A DNA stretch of 64,000 bases from an uncultured Oscillibacter sp. (GCA_949959305.1 CATLJA010000001.1:1-64000); one strand, 5' to 3'. Positions 54,074-62,043 are shown, numbered from the stretch's first letter. A program made the numbers and translations. The notes: generated from the sequence alone by a model not told the origin.

Positions 54074-54883
54074 TCAGTCCTTTTGAATGTGCACATCCAG
54101 CTTGTTATAGGGAATCTCCACCCCCGCCCTGGCAAACTCCGCCCGCAGGTTCTCCGCCAGGGCGAACTGAGTGGTCCAGAAGTCCTCCGCCGCAGCCCAG
54201 CAGTAGACGGTGAATTCAACGCCGCTTTCGGCAAAGGCTGTCAGGTACACCGCCGGGGGCGGGTCGGGGAGGATATGCTCCGTGGCCTCCGCCGCCCGGA
54301 GGCAGGCGGCCTTCACGTCCTCCGTGGGCGCACCGTAGGCGGCGCTCATCTTCCAGACAATCCGCCGCCGCCCCAGCGCCGTGTAGTTGATGACCTTGGA
54401 GGCGGCAAGCTCCTTGTTGGGCAGCAGGGCCGTCAGGCCGTCGGGGGTGGTGAGCTTCGTGTGGTTCAGGCTGATTTCCTCCACCGTGCCGGAGACTCCG
54501 CCGGACTCGATGAAGTCCCCGATGACAAAGGGATGGGAGGACAGAATCACCAGCCCCCCGGCCACGTTGCCCAGCACGTCCTCCGCCGCCAGGGTGACCC
54601 CCAGGGACCCCACGGACAGCAGGGCCACCAGGGAGGTCATATTGATTCCCAGGCTTCCGGCGGTGAACACCACCGTCAGCGTGTACAGCAGCAGCTTCAG
54701 CAGCATCAGGATATACCGCCGGATGCGCTCCTCCAGCTTCGTCCGGTCCAGGAGGCGGCGGGCCAGCTTCAGCAGCAGCCGCGCCGCCGCCATGCACACC
54801 GCCAGCGTAACGGCGGCGGCCAGGATGTTCTCCAGGGCAATCTTCCCGGCGAAGCGCTGCAAGGCTCCGTTCAAATCAAACAT
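54074..54883 (-). CDS. mscS: small-conductance mechanosensitive channel MscS
   Basis: A 269-residue channel that opens on osmotic downshift. Three membrane helices (about residues 18-110); the pore helix reads LVALLSVGSLGVTLAAEDVLGNVAGG, followed by the beta domain FVIGDFIESGGVSGTVEEISLNHTKLTTPDG and the motif LPNKELAASKVINYTALGRRR, then the C-terminal alpha-beta vestibule. Normal length. ATG 54883 follows GAGGGGAG. Confidence 0.94.
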   Translation of the reverse strand: MFDLNGALQRFAGKIALENILAAAVTLAVCMAAARLLLKLARRLLDRTKLEERIRRYILMLLKLLLYTLTVVFTAGSLGINMTSLVALLSVGSLGVTLAAEDVLGNVAGGLVILSSHPFVIGDFIESGGVSGTVEEISLNHTKLTTPDGLTALLPNKELAASKVINYTALGRRRIVWKMSAAYGAPTEDVKAACLRAAEATEHILPDPPPAVYLTAFAESGVEFTVYCWAAAEDFWTTQFALAENLRAEFARAGVEIPYNKLDVHIQKD

Positions 54884-54920
54884 AAGCGGCTCCCCTCATT
54901 GCTTTTTTCCGCGCGGCGCT

Positions 54921-56087
54921 TCAGCCGATGGCCCGCACCCGGACGACGTTGGCCAGGCGCTTCAAATCCTCCAGCACGGCGGGCTCCACCCGGGCCCCCA
55001 GGTCCACCAGGGTGTAGGCGTAGTCTCCCTTGCTCTTGTTGCTCAGGTTTTCCACATTCACGCCGTCCCGGCTGAGGAGGGCGGTGATGCTGGCCAGCAT
55101 GGCGGGAATGTTCTTGTGGAGGACGCAGAGCCGCTGGGCGCCGCTGCGCTCCAGGTACACGTCGGGAAGGTTGACGGAATTCCTGATGTTCCCGTTCTCC
55201 AGGTAGTCCCGCAGCTCCTCCGCCGCCATAACGGCGCAGTTCTGCTCGCTTTCCGGGGTGGAGGCCCCCAGGTGGGGCATGGCGATGACGTGGGGATTCG
55301 CCACCAGTTTGTTGGTGGGGAAGTCGGTGACGTAGGCCGTCACCTTCCCCGCGTCCAGGGCGGCCAGCAGGGCCTCGTCGTCCACGATGCCGCCCCGGGC
55401 CAGGTTGATGAGCCGCGCCCCCGGCTTCATGGCGGCGAAAGCCTCCGCGCCGATCATATGGCGGGTCTTCTCGTTGTAGTGGATGTGGGCGGTGATGTAG
55501 TCCGCCTTTTTATAAAGCTCGTTTACGTCCCGGACCACGCGGACGTGCCGGTCCAGCCGCAGCGCCGCGTCCACGGAGAGGAAGGGGTCGAAGCCGTACA
55601 CGTCCATCCCCAGGTCCAGCGCCGCGTTGGCGGCCAGAGAGCCGATGGCCCCCAGGCCGATGACGCCCAGAGCCTTCCGGTAGAGCTCCGGGCCCACGAA
55701 GGCGGACTTGCCCTTCTCCACCACGGCCTCCACCTCCACGCCGGAGGCGGCCTGGTTCCTCACCCAGCGCACCGCGCCGGTCACGTCCCGGGAGGAGATG
55801 AGCATGGCGCAGAGGACCAGCTCCTTCACGGCGTTGGCGTTGGCCCCGGGGGTGGAAAAGACGGCGATCCCCTTTTCGGAGCAGCGGTCCAGGGGGATGT
55901 TGTTCACGCCCACCCCCGCCCGGGCCACGGCCAACAGGCTTTCCGGAAAGGCGTAGTCCAGCAGGCTGGCGGAGCGGACCAGAATGCCCTCCTCCTCCGT
56001 CACGTCCTCCCCCACCTGATAGCGGGCGGGATCCAGCCGCTCCAGCCCCTGGGGGGCGATCTTATTGAATGTCTTGATCCGGTACAT
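54921..56087 (-). CDS. serA: D-3-phosphoglycerate dehydrogenase
   Basis: A 388-residue NAD-dependent enzyme opening serine synthesis. NAD-binding motif VIGLGAIGSLAANAALDLGMDVYGFDP, catalytic Arg (LINLARGGIVDDEALLAAL), Glu and the His in MPHLGASTPESEQNC, then a C-terminal ACT domain (about 318-388: LCVLHKNIPAMLASITALLSRDGVNVE) that may bind serine. This is the short ACT-type form typical of clostridia. The start is ATG 56087 with GGAGG upstream; the frame is open 71 codons further. The usual partner serC is not adjacent. Confidence 0.94.
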   Translation of the reverse strand: MYRIKTFNKIAPQGLERLDPARYQVGEDVTEEEGILVRSASLLDYAFPESLLAVARAGVGVNNIPLDRCSEKGIAVFSTPGANANAVKELVLCAMLISSRDVTGAVRWVRNQAASGVEVEAVVEKGKSAFVGPELYRKALGVIGLGAIGSLAANAALDLGMDVYGFDPFLSVDAALRLDRHVRVVRDVNELYKKADYITAHIHYNEKTRHMIGAEAFAAMKPGARLINLARGGIVDDEALLAALDAGKVTAYVTDFPTNKLVANPHVIAMPHLGASTPESEQNCAVMAAEELRDYLENGNIRNSVNLPDVYLERSGAQRLCVLHKNIPAMLASITALLSRDGVNVENLSNKSKGDYAYTLVDLGARVEPAVLEDLKRLANVVRVRAIG

Positions 56088-56153
56088 GAAAAGCCTCCGA
56101 TCAAAAGAGATGATATTTGAAAGCGAACGCCCGCCGGGCGGGCTCCGGGTATT

Positions 56154-56182
56154 AGTATAGCGCCCTTTCCTCCCGGGGGCAA
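56154..56182 (-). promoter_or_regulatory. serA promoter
   Basis: On the minus strand TTGCCC (56177-56182) and TATACT (56154-56159), 17 bases apart. Confidence 0.7.
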
Positions 56183-56286
56183 GTGGCATTTCCACCGTAT
56201 TTTCCATTTCCTGTTGCTTTTGCCATGGAGCTTTTGGAAAAAGGCGGCTATACTGAAAATAATTATCCGCACAGGAGGTTTCCGCC

Positions 56287-56667
56287 ATGGCGATTTTCAC
56301 ACCGAAGCCCCTTGCCAGGTCCAGCCCGCTGGAGGAGCCCTCCGCGGACTATAAAACCGCCCGCCGGGCGGAGCAGTACCGTTTCAGCCGCAGCGCCATT
56401 TACTTTCCCGCCTTCCCCGGGACGCAGTACCTCTCCTTCGCCTCGCTCACCCGGGCCCTGACCCGGAACACCAGCATGCCCCTGACGGGCTGCTGCGGCA
56501 AGGCCCTGCCGGTGACCCGCCTGCGTCTGTACTATGACGGCGGAGAGTTCTACCAGGACTTCACCTTTGAGAAGCTGGCGAATGCCAACGGGGTGCTGGA
56601 CGCCGTCGCCGCCGCCCGGCCGGACATTCCTCTGGAGCGGGAGGAGCGGCCCCCAAGCGCCATATGA
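56287..56667 (+). CDS. hypothetical protein
   Basis: A 126-residue soluble protein (MAIFTPKPLARSSPLEEPS, AIYFPAFPGTQYLSFASLTRALTRNTSMPLTG, LRLYYDGGEFYQDFTFEKLANANGVLDAVAA). No family was recognised; the pattern of strands followed by a helix near EKLANANGVLDAV suggests a small alpha/beta domain. A good AGGAGG site 8 bases before the ATG and its own terminator show that it is a real gene. Divergent from serA. Confidence 0.7.
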   Translation: MAIFTPKPLARSSPLEEPSADYKTARRAEQYRFSRSAIYFPAFPGTQYLSFASLTRALTRNTSMPLTGCCGKALPVTRLRLYYDGGEFYQDFTFEKLANANGVLDAVAAARPDIPLEREERPPSAI

Positions 56668-56672
56668 CTCAG

Positions 56673-56702
56673 CGCCGGAGGCCGCCCCTCCGGCGTTTTT
56701 TT
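56673..56702 (+). terminator. intrinsic terminator
   Basis: CGCCGGAGG (56673-56681) pairs with CCTCCGGCG (56687-56695), followed by seven T, just after the stop of the 126-residue gene. Confidence 0.92.
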
Positions 56703-56732
56703 GCCCTTCTTCGGAAATTTACAAAATTCCTC

Positions 56733-56763
56733 TTGACCTTCCCCCTGCTGGAAGGTGTATCAT
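56733..56763 (+). promoter_or_regulatory. MerR-type promoter with 19-bp spacer and operator
   Basis: TTGACC (56733-56738) and TATCAT (56758-56763) are 19 bases apart, the overlong spacing typical of MerR-activated promoters. The spacer holds the inverted repeat ACCTTCC (56736-56742) / GGAAGGT (56750-56756), closely like operators of CueR-type regulators. It lies 25 bases before the MerR start codon and implies autoregulation. Confidence 0.88.
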
Positions 56764-56787
56764 GAAACCGAAAACCGAGGTGAGGAC

Positions 56788-57438
56788 ATGAAAATCAACG
56801 AGGTGGAGGCCCTGGTGGGCATCACCCGGAAGAACATCCGCTTCTACGAGTCCGAGGGACTGCTGGCCCCCCGGCGCAACAGCGAGAACGGCTACCGGGA
56901 TTATGGAGAGGCCGAGGTGCGGACCCTTCTCCAGATTAAGCTTCTGCGGAAGCTGGGCATATCCCTGGAGGAAATTCGGAAGATGCAGGGCGGCGTCCAC
57001 ACCGTGGGGGACGGCATGCGCCGCCATCTGGTCACCCTGGAGCGGAACCGGGAAAACCTGGACCAGGCCATCCGCCTGTGCGCCGGGCTGACGGAGCGGC
57101 AGGAGCGGCTGGAAGACCTGGACGCGGAAAGCGTTTTAAAGGAGATGGAGGCCATGGAGCAGGGCGGAGCCACCTTCCAGAACAAGCAGAGGCAGGACGT
57201 GCGCGTCCGCTATGTGGCCCCGGTGGTCATCACCGTGCTGATGGTGCTGCTGATGGCGGGCTTTGCGGGGCTGATTCTCTGGAGCACCGTCCTGAGGGCC
57301 GCGGAAGCGCCCCCGGCCTTCATGCTGGCGGTCATCGCCCTGGTCCCCCTGATCATCAGCGGCGGCGTGGTGCTGGCTCTGGTCCAGCGAATCCGGGAAA
57401 TCGGGAAAGGAGAAATTGACGATGCGAAAAACTACTAA
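56788..57438 (+). CDS. membrane-anchored MerR-family regulator
   Basis: A 216-residue regulator. The N-terminal MerR winged helix (KINEVEALVGITRKNIRFYESEGLLAPRRNSENGYRDYGEAEVRTLLQIKLLRKLGISLEEI is its extent, residues 2-64) is followed by a coiled coil (about 75-140) and two C-terminal membrane helices (about 148-170 and 178-200) with a short cytoplasmic tail ending EIGKGEIDDAKNY. Classical metal or drug sensors end after the coiled coil, so here the signal is probably in the membrane. GAGGTGAGGA precedes ATG 56788. It overlaps the next gene, a small membrane protein with a similar tail. Confidence 0.88.
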   Translation: MKINEVEALVGITRKNIRFYESEGLLAPRRNSENGYRDYGEAEVRTLLQIKLLRKLGISLEEIRKMQGGVHTVGDGMRRHLVTLERNRENLDQAIRLCAGLTERQERLEDLDAESVLKEMEAMEQGGATFQNKQRQDVRVRYVAPVVITVLMVLLMAGFAGLILWSTVLRAAEAPPAFMLAVIALVPLIISGGVVLALVQRIREIGKGEIDDAKNY

Positions 57439-57676
57439 AAAGAAAGCCGCTCCCATTGTCATTACCGTGGGCGTGGTGCTGTATATGGTCCCGCTGGTGG
57501 GAATCTCCCTGCTGTCCATAGGCGGGCTGGCGGAGGCCGGAGAATTCGCGGCGGCTCCCTTCCTGCTGACCTACGCCGTCCTGGGCGGCGCGGTAATCGC
57601 CGGAATCATCCGGGCGCTGCTCCAGCGTCTGGACGAGATTGACGGCGGCGAGGAGGAGGAGGCCAGCCGCTACTGA
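57422..57676 (+). CDS. small two-helix membrane protein coupled to MerR gene
   Basis: An 84-residue protein with a basic start (RKTTKKKAAP), two membrane helices (about 11-33 and 45-63) and an acidic tail EIDGGEEEEASRY. Its ATG lies 17 bases inside the end of the MerR gene with AAGGAG upstream, so it is cotranslated with the regulator. The same helix-helix-tail plan is found in the C-terminal part of the MerR protein and in the protein at 58625, suggesting that they interact or assemble together. Function unknown. Confidence 0.8.
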   Translation: MRKTTKKKAAPIVITVGVVLYMVPLVGISLLSIGGLAEAGEFAAAPFLLTYAVLGGAVIAGIIRALLQRLDEIDGGEEEEASRY

Positions 57677-57686
57677 GGCGCGAAAA

Positions 57687-57712
57687 CGGGGCGCTTCCCA
57701 AGAAGCGCCCCG
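57687..57712. terminator. hairpin between convergent genes
   Basis: CGGGGCGCTTC (57687-57697) pairs with GAAGCGCCCCG (57702-57712) around CCAA, between the small membrane gene and the convergent PilZ gene. Confidence 0.75.
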
Positions 57713-57725
57713 CGAAACGCGGTAT

Positions 57726-58463
57726 TTACCAGTGCCCGTCCTCGGAGCGGCTGTGCTCCCGGCGGTTGCCAAGCTGCATGTTGAACAGGATTTTCGTCAG
57801 GGAGTTGATTTCATCCTTTTTCAGCTGGGCGAACAGCACGCCGCAGCGGAACTCGCTGGGCCCGCACTCCACCACCCGGATAACCTCGCCGATGAAGTCC
57901 ATGGCGACGTAGTCCTCCAGCTTGATTTTCAGGCGCAGCACCTCGCCCTCCCCGTGGAGGTACTCCGAGGTGAAGCAGCAGCCGCCGGTGCTGATGTCCA
58001 CCAGCCTGCACTCCTCCGGCCGCTCAAGGCGCTCGTCGTTCAGGTAATAGATGGAAATGGGGACGTTGTTCACCGCCAGGCGGAAGGTGTCCCGGTGGTT
58101 TTCGTGGACCTCCGGCTCCAGGTCCTTCAGCCGCATCAGGACGCGGGAGGACTCCTCCACGGCAGCCCGGAGGTAGAACTGGTTCATCTTGTTGTCACAG
58201 CCCCGGACATACACCGTGCTGCCCGGCTCGAGGACCTTGAAGGACAGCCCGCCGGGGTGGCGGCCCATGGTGAGCTCCTTCCCCCCGTGCTCGGTGATGA
58301 GGCCGGTGTTCAGCACCCGGCCGGATTTCTCCACCACCTCGATCGGCATCTCCCTGCACATTTCGGGAAGGCCCGGGGCCGTTTCTTCCAGCGCCGGAAC
58401 CGTCGGCGCCGGGATATATTCCTCAAGGTCCTGGTCCCGGTTTAAAAACGAAAAAATACCCAT
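57726..58463 (-). CDS. PilZ-domain c-di-GMP receptor, YcgR-like
   Basis: A 245-residue cytoplasmic protein with an N-terminal YcgR_2-like flagellar-brake domain (about 35-120; IEVVEKSGRVLNTGLITEHGGKEL) and a PilZ domain (about 125-225) carrying the c-di-GMP contacts RDTFRL (RxxxR) and DISTGGCCF (D/NxSxxG). Such proteins slow flagella or alter surface behaviour when c-di-GMP rises. No motility genes are in the window. Single gene on the minus strand. Confidence 0.9.
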   Translation of the reverse strand: MGIFSFLNRDQDLEEYIPAPTVPALEETAPGLPEMCREMPIEVVEKSGRVLNTGLITEHGGKELTMGRHPGGLSFKVLEPGSTVYVRGCDNKMNQFYLRAAVEESSRVLMRLKDLEPEVHENHRDTFRLAVNNVPISIYYLNDERLERPEECRLVDISTGGCCFTSEYLHGEGEVLRLKIKLEDYVAMDFIGEVIRVVECGPSEFRCGVLFAQLKKDEINSLTKILFNMQLGNRREHSRSEDGHW

Positions 58464-58624
58464 ACCGCACCACCTGTATCAAATATTTGAAAGCCTGTGC
58501 CGGTCCGGCCGGAGGCAATTCCCTGGTTTGACCGCCGCTTACTGGGCATTATAGCATAAAAGCTTTCCCGCCGCAAGCCCACTTTTGCCGCCTCCCCCAT
58601 TCTATGATGAAAGGAGGGACCGCC

Positions 58625-58888
58625 GTGCCGGTCTCCACAGAATCCCGAAAGCGCCGCCGCCGGCGGCAGGCCGTGCTGGGCGTTTTGACGTTCCTCCTGT
58701 TCCAGGCGGCCTGCGCGGCCCTGTTCGCCGCGCTTTGCTTTATCCCGGACCTGCCCAGGCGGGCGTTCTGGCTGTTCGCCGCCCTGTCGGGCGCGTGCGG
58801 GCTGCCGGTTATCCCCGCCCTGGTGGTGTTAAAAGAACGTTTCAAAGAAATTGAAGGAGGAGAATCCGATGCTGCTGCTGAATATTGA
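58625..58888 (+). CDS. small two-helix membrane protein with EI-GE-Y tail
   Basis: An 87-residue protein: very basic N-terminus (ESRKRRRRRQ), two membrane helices (about 13-35 and 42-63), and the tail FKEIEGGESDAAAEY. AAAGGAGG lies 7 bases before GTG 58625, which is preferred over the upstream ATGs at 58604/58607 that lie in front of the ribosome site. It overlaps the YbjQ gene. Same architecture as the partner of the MerR regulator 1 kb upstream. Confidence 0.78.
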   Translation: MPVSTESRKRRRRRQAVLGVLTFLLFQAACAALFAALCFIPDLPRRAFWLFAALSGACGLPVIPALVVLKERFKEIEGGESDAAAEY

Positions 58889-59180
58889 CTATGTGCCCGG
58901 AAAGGAAATCGAGGCCCTGGGAATCGTGAAGGGGACGGTGGTCCAGTCCAAGAACTTCGGAAAGGACTTCATGGCCGGCATGAAAACCCTGGTGGGCGGC
59001 GAAATCGCGGGCTACACCGAGATGCTTAACGAGGCCCGCCAGATTGCCACGAAGCGCATGGTGGACGAGGCCCAGGCCCTGGGGGCCGACGCGGTGGTCA
59101 ACGTCCGCTACGGCTCGTCGTCCGTGATGCAGGGGGCCGCCGAGGTGGTGGCCTACGGCACGGCGGTGAAGCTGAAATGA
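58869..59180 (+). CDS. YbjQ/UPF0145 heavy-metal-binding-domain protein
   Basis: A 103-residue protein matching the YbjQ family end to end: NIDYVPGKEIEALGIVKGTVVQSKN, GGEIAGYTEMLNEARQIATKRMVDEAQALGADAVVNVRY and VVAYGTAVKL. Relatives form pentameric or decameric shells and have been linked to metal or stress responses without firm function. The ATG with GGAGGAG upstream lies inside the end of the previous gene, and its own stop overlaps the MBL gene. Confidence 0.92.
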   Translation: MLLLNIDYVPGKEIEALGIVKGTVVQSKNFGKDFMAGMKTLVGGEIAGYTEMLNEARQIATKRMVDEAQALGADAVVNVRYGSSSVMQGAAEVVAYGTAVKLK

Positions 59181-59917
59181 CGCGCGTCACATTCCTGGAC
59201 CACAGCGGCTTCCTGGTGGAGACGGATTTCGTCTCGCTGCTGTTCGACTGGTGGAAGGGGGAGCTCCCGGCGGCTGCGCCGGGAGTCCCCTTGTACGTTT
59301 TTGCCAGCCACGCCCACCCGGACCACTTTGACCCCCGGATCTTCGCCCTGGACAGCCGGAGGGAGGAGGTCCTGGACGGCAGTAACCGGGACGTCTATTT
59401 CCTCCTGGGCAAGGGCATCTCCCTGGATCTCCACCGCCGCCGTCTCCAGGGCATTTCCCCGGAGACGGCGGGGAAAGCCCGGGTACTCCAGGGCGGTCAA
59501 ACCCTTTCCCTGCCCCAGGCGGAGATTGAAACCCTGTCCTCCACCGACGAGGGCGCGGCCTTCCTGGTAACGCTGCCCGGTGGGCAAACCGTCTTCCACG
59601 CCGGGGACTTGAACTGGTGGCACTGGGAGGGGGAGGACAAGGCATGGAACCATAACATGGCCGCCAATTTCAAGAAGTACACAGAGCCCCTCCGGGGCCG
59701 GAAAATCGACCTGGCCATGCTGCCCCTGGACCCCCGGCTGGGGGAGGCGGGCTTCTGGGGCCCGGCGTATTTTCTCGAAACGGCGGATATCCGGCGCTTC
59801 CTGCCTATGCACCAATGGGGGAATTTCGCCTTTGCCAGGAAATTTCTGGAAAAGCATCCCGCCTTTACACCTGTGACGGTTCCGGTGGAACGGGCCGGGC
59901 AGGTCTTTGAATTCTGA
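59177..59917 (+). CDS. metallo-beta-lactamase fold hydrolase
   Basis: A 246-residue MBL-fold protein of the UlaG/YtkL-like type. The metal motif is ASHAHPDHFD (HxHxDH), then VFHAGDLNWWHWEG, and MLPLDPRLGE and PMHQWGNFAF carry later ligands. The WWHW region suggests an RNA- or lactone-hydrolase subgroup, but the substrate is unknown. ATGA overlap with the ybjQ stop places it in an operon 58625-59917. Confidence 0.87.
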   Translation: MTRVTFLDHSGFLVETDFVSLLFDWWKGELPAAAPGVPLYVFASHAHPDHFDPRIFALDSRREEVLDGSNRDVYFLLGKGISLDLHRRRLQGISPETAGKARVLQGGQTLSLPQAEIETLSSTDEGAAFLVTLPGGQTVFHAGDLNWWHWEGEDKAWNHNMAANFKKYTEPLRGRKIDLAMLPLDPRLGEAGFWGPAYFLETADIRRFLPMHQWGNFAFARKFLEKHPAFTPVTVPVERAGQVFEF

Positions 59918-59989
59918 CAAGGGAAAGCCCCTGTCCGGTCAAGCGGCCCGGTGAAGAAGGCGGCGATTCCATAAGGAGGAGATTTCGTC

Positions 59990-60145
59990 ATGTATGCTGT
60001 AGGAGCCATCGGTGTACTTTTGCTGCTCATAGGTATTTTTCTCCTGTCCCGGTATGCGGACACCCCGTTGCTCATCGTGGGCGCTGTCTGTATACTGGTT
60101 GGCATTGTACTGACCAGAATCAGCCGGGCAAACCGAAGAAAATAA
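59990..60145 (+). CDS. 51-residue two-helix membrane protein
   Basis: A short gene of 51 codons plus stop, with AAGGAGG (59973-59979) at 10 bases spacing. It encodes two hydrophobic helices (AVGAIGVLLLLIGIFLL and LLIVGAVCILVGIVL) joined by SRYADTP, and a basic tail RISRANRRK, a positive-inside arrangement. Codon use is more A/T-rich than in neighbours. Function unknown; possibly cotranscribed with the MBL gene 72 bases upstream. Confidence 0.7.
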   Translation: MYAVGAIGVLLLLIGIFLLSRYADTPLLIVGAVCILVGIVLTRISRANRRK

Positions 60146-60186
60146 CCCCTATATGCGCCCGCATTCGTACCAGTGGGAAAAGACAG

Positions 60187-60209
60187 CGCCCCGCCGTTAA
60201 GGCGGGGCG
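60187..60209. terminator. hairpin between convergent genes
   Basis: CGCCCCGCC (60187-60195) pairs with GGCGGGGCG (60201-60209), followed on the plus strand by TTGGTTTATT; it ends 6 bases before the cytidine deaminase stop. Confidence 0.75.
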
Positions 60210-60214
60210 TTGGT

Positions 60215-60616
60215 TTATTCCTCTTTCAGCAAATACTTCGGGCCGAAGCCGTGGGGCAGCAGCTCCCGGAGGGTCCGGGACAGCTCCTCCCCCTTGCCGT
60301 TGAGGCTGACGACCTCCATGTCCGGGGCGAACTCGTAGAGCACCTGGCGGCAGACGGCGCAGGGGACGCAGAAGTCCTCACAGCGGCCCGCCACTGCGAT
60401 GCGGACGAAGTCCCGGTGTCCCTCGCTGACAGCCTTCCCCACCGCCACCCGCTCGGCGCAGAGGGTGGGGGAATAGGCGGCGTTTTCAATGTTGCATCCG
60501 GTGAAAACCGTGCCGTCGGAGCACTCCAGGGCCGCTCCCACAGGGAAGTGGGAATAGGGGATATAGGCCCGGTCCAGCATGGCGATGGCGGCGGCTTTTA
60601 GTTCTTCTCTTGTCAT
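60215..60616 (-). CDS. cdd: cytidine deaminase
   Basis: A 133-residue homotetrameric-type enzyme turning cytidine and deoxycytidine into uridines for pyrimidine salvage. Zinc and catalytic motifs are complete: TLCAERVAVGKAV (C-A-E) and VPCAVCRQVLYEF (PCxxC). Nucleoside-binding FTGCNIENAAYS is present. The ATG is preceded by a GGAG at good spacing. It lies 15 bases upstream of a deacetylase-like lipoprotein gene's stop; both may be cotranscribed. Confidence 0.95.
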   Translation of the reverse strand: MTREELKAAAIAMLDRAYIPYSHFPVGAALECSDGTVFTGCNIENAAYSPTLCAERVAVGKAVSEGHRDFVRIAVAGRCEDFCVPCAVCRQVLYEFAPDMEVVSLNGKGEELSRTLRELLPHGFGPKYLLKEE

Positions 60617-60631
60617 GGCGAAACTCCTTTC

Positions 60632-61837
60632 TTACTCCTCCGTCCAGGAGAGCTCCCGCTCCGGGCGGACGGTTAAGTCTATGATGTCCTTCGCGTCGTA
60701 GAATTGCAGGTACCGCTCCCGGGAGTGGCGGAGGGTGGTGCCGTCCGGGTGGAGGCGGTCGCAGATGACGGCGCTGATATCCTTTTTAATGAAGCTGAAG
60801 CTCTCCACGCCCACGGAGCAGAAGACCCGGAAGCCCTGGCCCTGCAGGTACTGGAAGGCCGGGCCTGTCAGGGTCCAGTCGTTGCCGTCGGGGCGCTCGC
60901 CGTGGGGGTAGAACAGGATTGAGGTCTCCCCCACCAGGCTCCCCACCTCGTCCAGCCAGCGCTGGGTGTCCGCCTGAATCCGGGTCATGTTCCCGTCCCC
61001 CAGGCGGATGTGGCCCCAGGTGTGGCTGCCGAAGGTCCAGCCGGTGCGGCGGAGCTCCTCGACGATGGGCTTGACGGCCTCCCGCTCCTTCTGGCGGTTG
61101 GCTTCCTTCACGTCGTCCCACTCCTTGGTGTTCGTCTGGGTGCGGTAGCCTAGGATGCCCTCGTAGCCTGTCAGGCTCAAACAGCCCTTGGCCCCGAAGG
61201 GGGAGAAGTCCGGGTGCTCCTCCACAAATTTGTCCAGAATGGGGATGGCGTCCAGATCCCGGCTGACGACCTCGTTCCCCTCCGGGTCCAGGCCCCAGGA
61301 GGCGATTTTCAGGTCCTCCCCGATAATCAGCTTGTAGGCAAAGCCGTTTTCCAGCATGTAGGGATAGTAGTTCGTGTCGTCATAGCTGAGGACCAGGGGC
61401 TTCTTCCCCTCCGGGAGGTAGAGGGTGTTGCGGACCATATGGGGGCCGTCCTCTCCCTCCTCCTCGCTCCAGACGCTGTTGATGTCCACCAGGACATAGT
61501 CCTGGTCGTAGACGCTTTGGAGAATTTTGTTGTACTCGTCCACGGTGACCATGAAGTCGTCCAGGCCGTTGGCCTGGCTGTCTCCGTCGAAGGCCAGCTC
61601 CGGGTAGGCGATGACGGGATGGAAAAAGAGGTGCTCCACAATTCCCGTCCAGGGGACGAAGCCCTCCCGCTCCTGGGTGGGGTCCTTGATTTCATAGGGC
61701 TCCTGAACCGGGGCGGGGGGCGTTTCCGGCTCCTGGATTTCCGGTTCCGGGGGAGGCGGCTCCTCCGCAGGCGGGGCGGAGGGGGCGCAGGCGCTCAGGA
61801 GGAGGAGAAGCAGTACGAGGCTCATTAAGCGGCGCAT
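60632..61837 (-). CDS. lipoprotein with polysaccharide-deacetylase-like domain
   Basis: A 401-residue exported lipoprotein: lipobox LLLSAC (Cys at residue 17), a Pro/Glu linker (about 18-60), then a NodB-like domain (about 70-395). LVLSYDDTNYYPY supplies the DD motif and WTFGSHTWGHIRLG the H-x3-H metal ligands; SILFYPHGERPDG corresponds to motif 3. It may deacetylate cell-wall or extracellular glycans. The spacing of about 110 residues between the DD and HxxxH motifs, longer than in classic deacetylases, marks a separate subgroup. Extended -10 TATACT at 61874-61879 is its likely promoter. Confidence 0.83.
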   Translation of the reverse strand: MRRLMSLVLLLLLLSACAPSAPPAEEPPPPEPEIQEPETPPAPVQEPYEIKDPTQEREGFVPWTGIVEHLFFHPVIAYPELAFDGDSQANGLDDFMVTVDEYNKILQSVYDQDYVLVDINSVWSEEEGEDGPHMVRNTLYLPEGKKPLVLSYDDTNYYPYMLENGFAYKLIIGEDLKIASWGLDPEGNEVVSRDLDAIPILDKFVEEHPDFSPFGAKGCLSLTGYEGILGYRTQTNTKEWDDVKEANRQKEREAVKPIVEELRRTGWTFGSHTWGHIRLGDGNMTRIQADTQRWLDEVGSLVGETSILFYPHGERPDGNDWTLTGPAFQYLQGQGFRVFCSVGVESFSFIKKDISAVICDRLHPDGTTLRHSRERYLQFYDAKDIIDLTVRPERELSWTEE

Positions 61838-61990
61838 GGCGGCGGTTCCTTTCTGTCGAAAAATCTTATTTTCAGTATACCAGATTTCCGGCGGAAAGGT
61901 GTAACAAATTCGTGACAGTTTTTTTGGCCCTTCCCGGCCCCGTCCTCCGGGGCCGGCGTCTCCGCCCTCTTTTTGATTATCAATTTATTT

Positions 61991-62043
61991 TTATCGAAAA
62001 ACGATAATATATTATTGACAAACAGCTCACCTCATGGTAGGAT
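61991..62043 (+). promoter_or_regulatory. promoter and palindromic operator of the DUF2975/XRE module
   Basis: TTATCG (61991-61996) and CGATAA (62002-62007) form an inverted repeat around AAAAA, just upstream of a promoter TTGACA (62015-62020) - 17 bases - TAGGAT (62038-62043). The small XRE protein encoded at 62861 is the likely binder. The rest of the divergent gap contains a GC hairpin (61934-61956) without a T run. Confidence 0.65.

Noticed and set aside
61934..61956. GC-rich hairpin as a terminator
   Set aside because: There is no T run on either side and it lies upstream of the promoters in the divergent gap.
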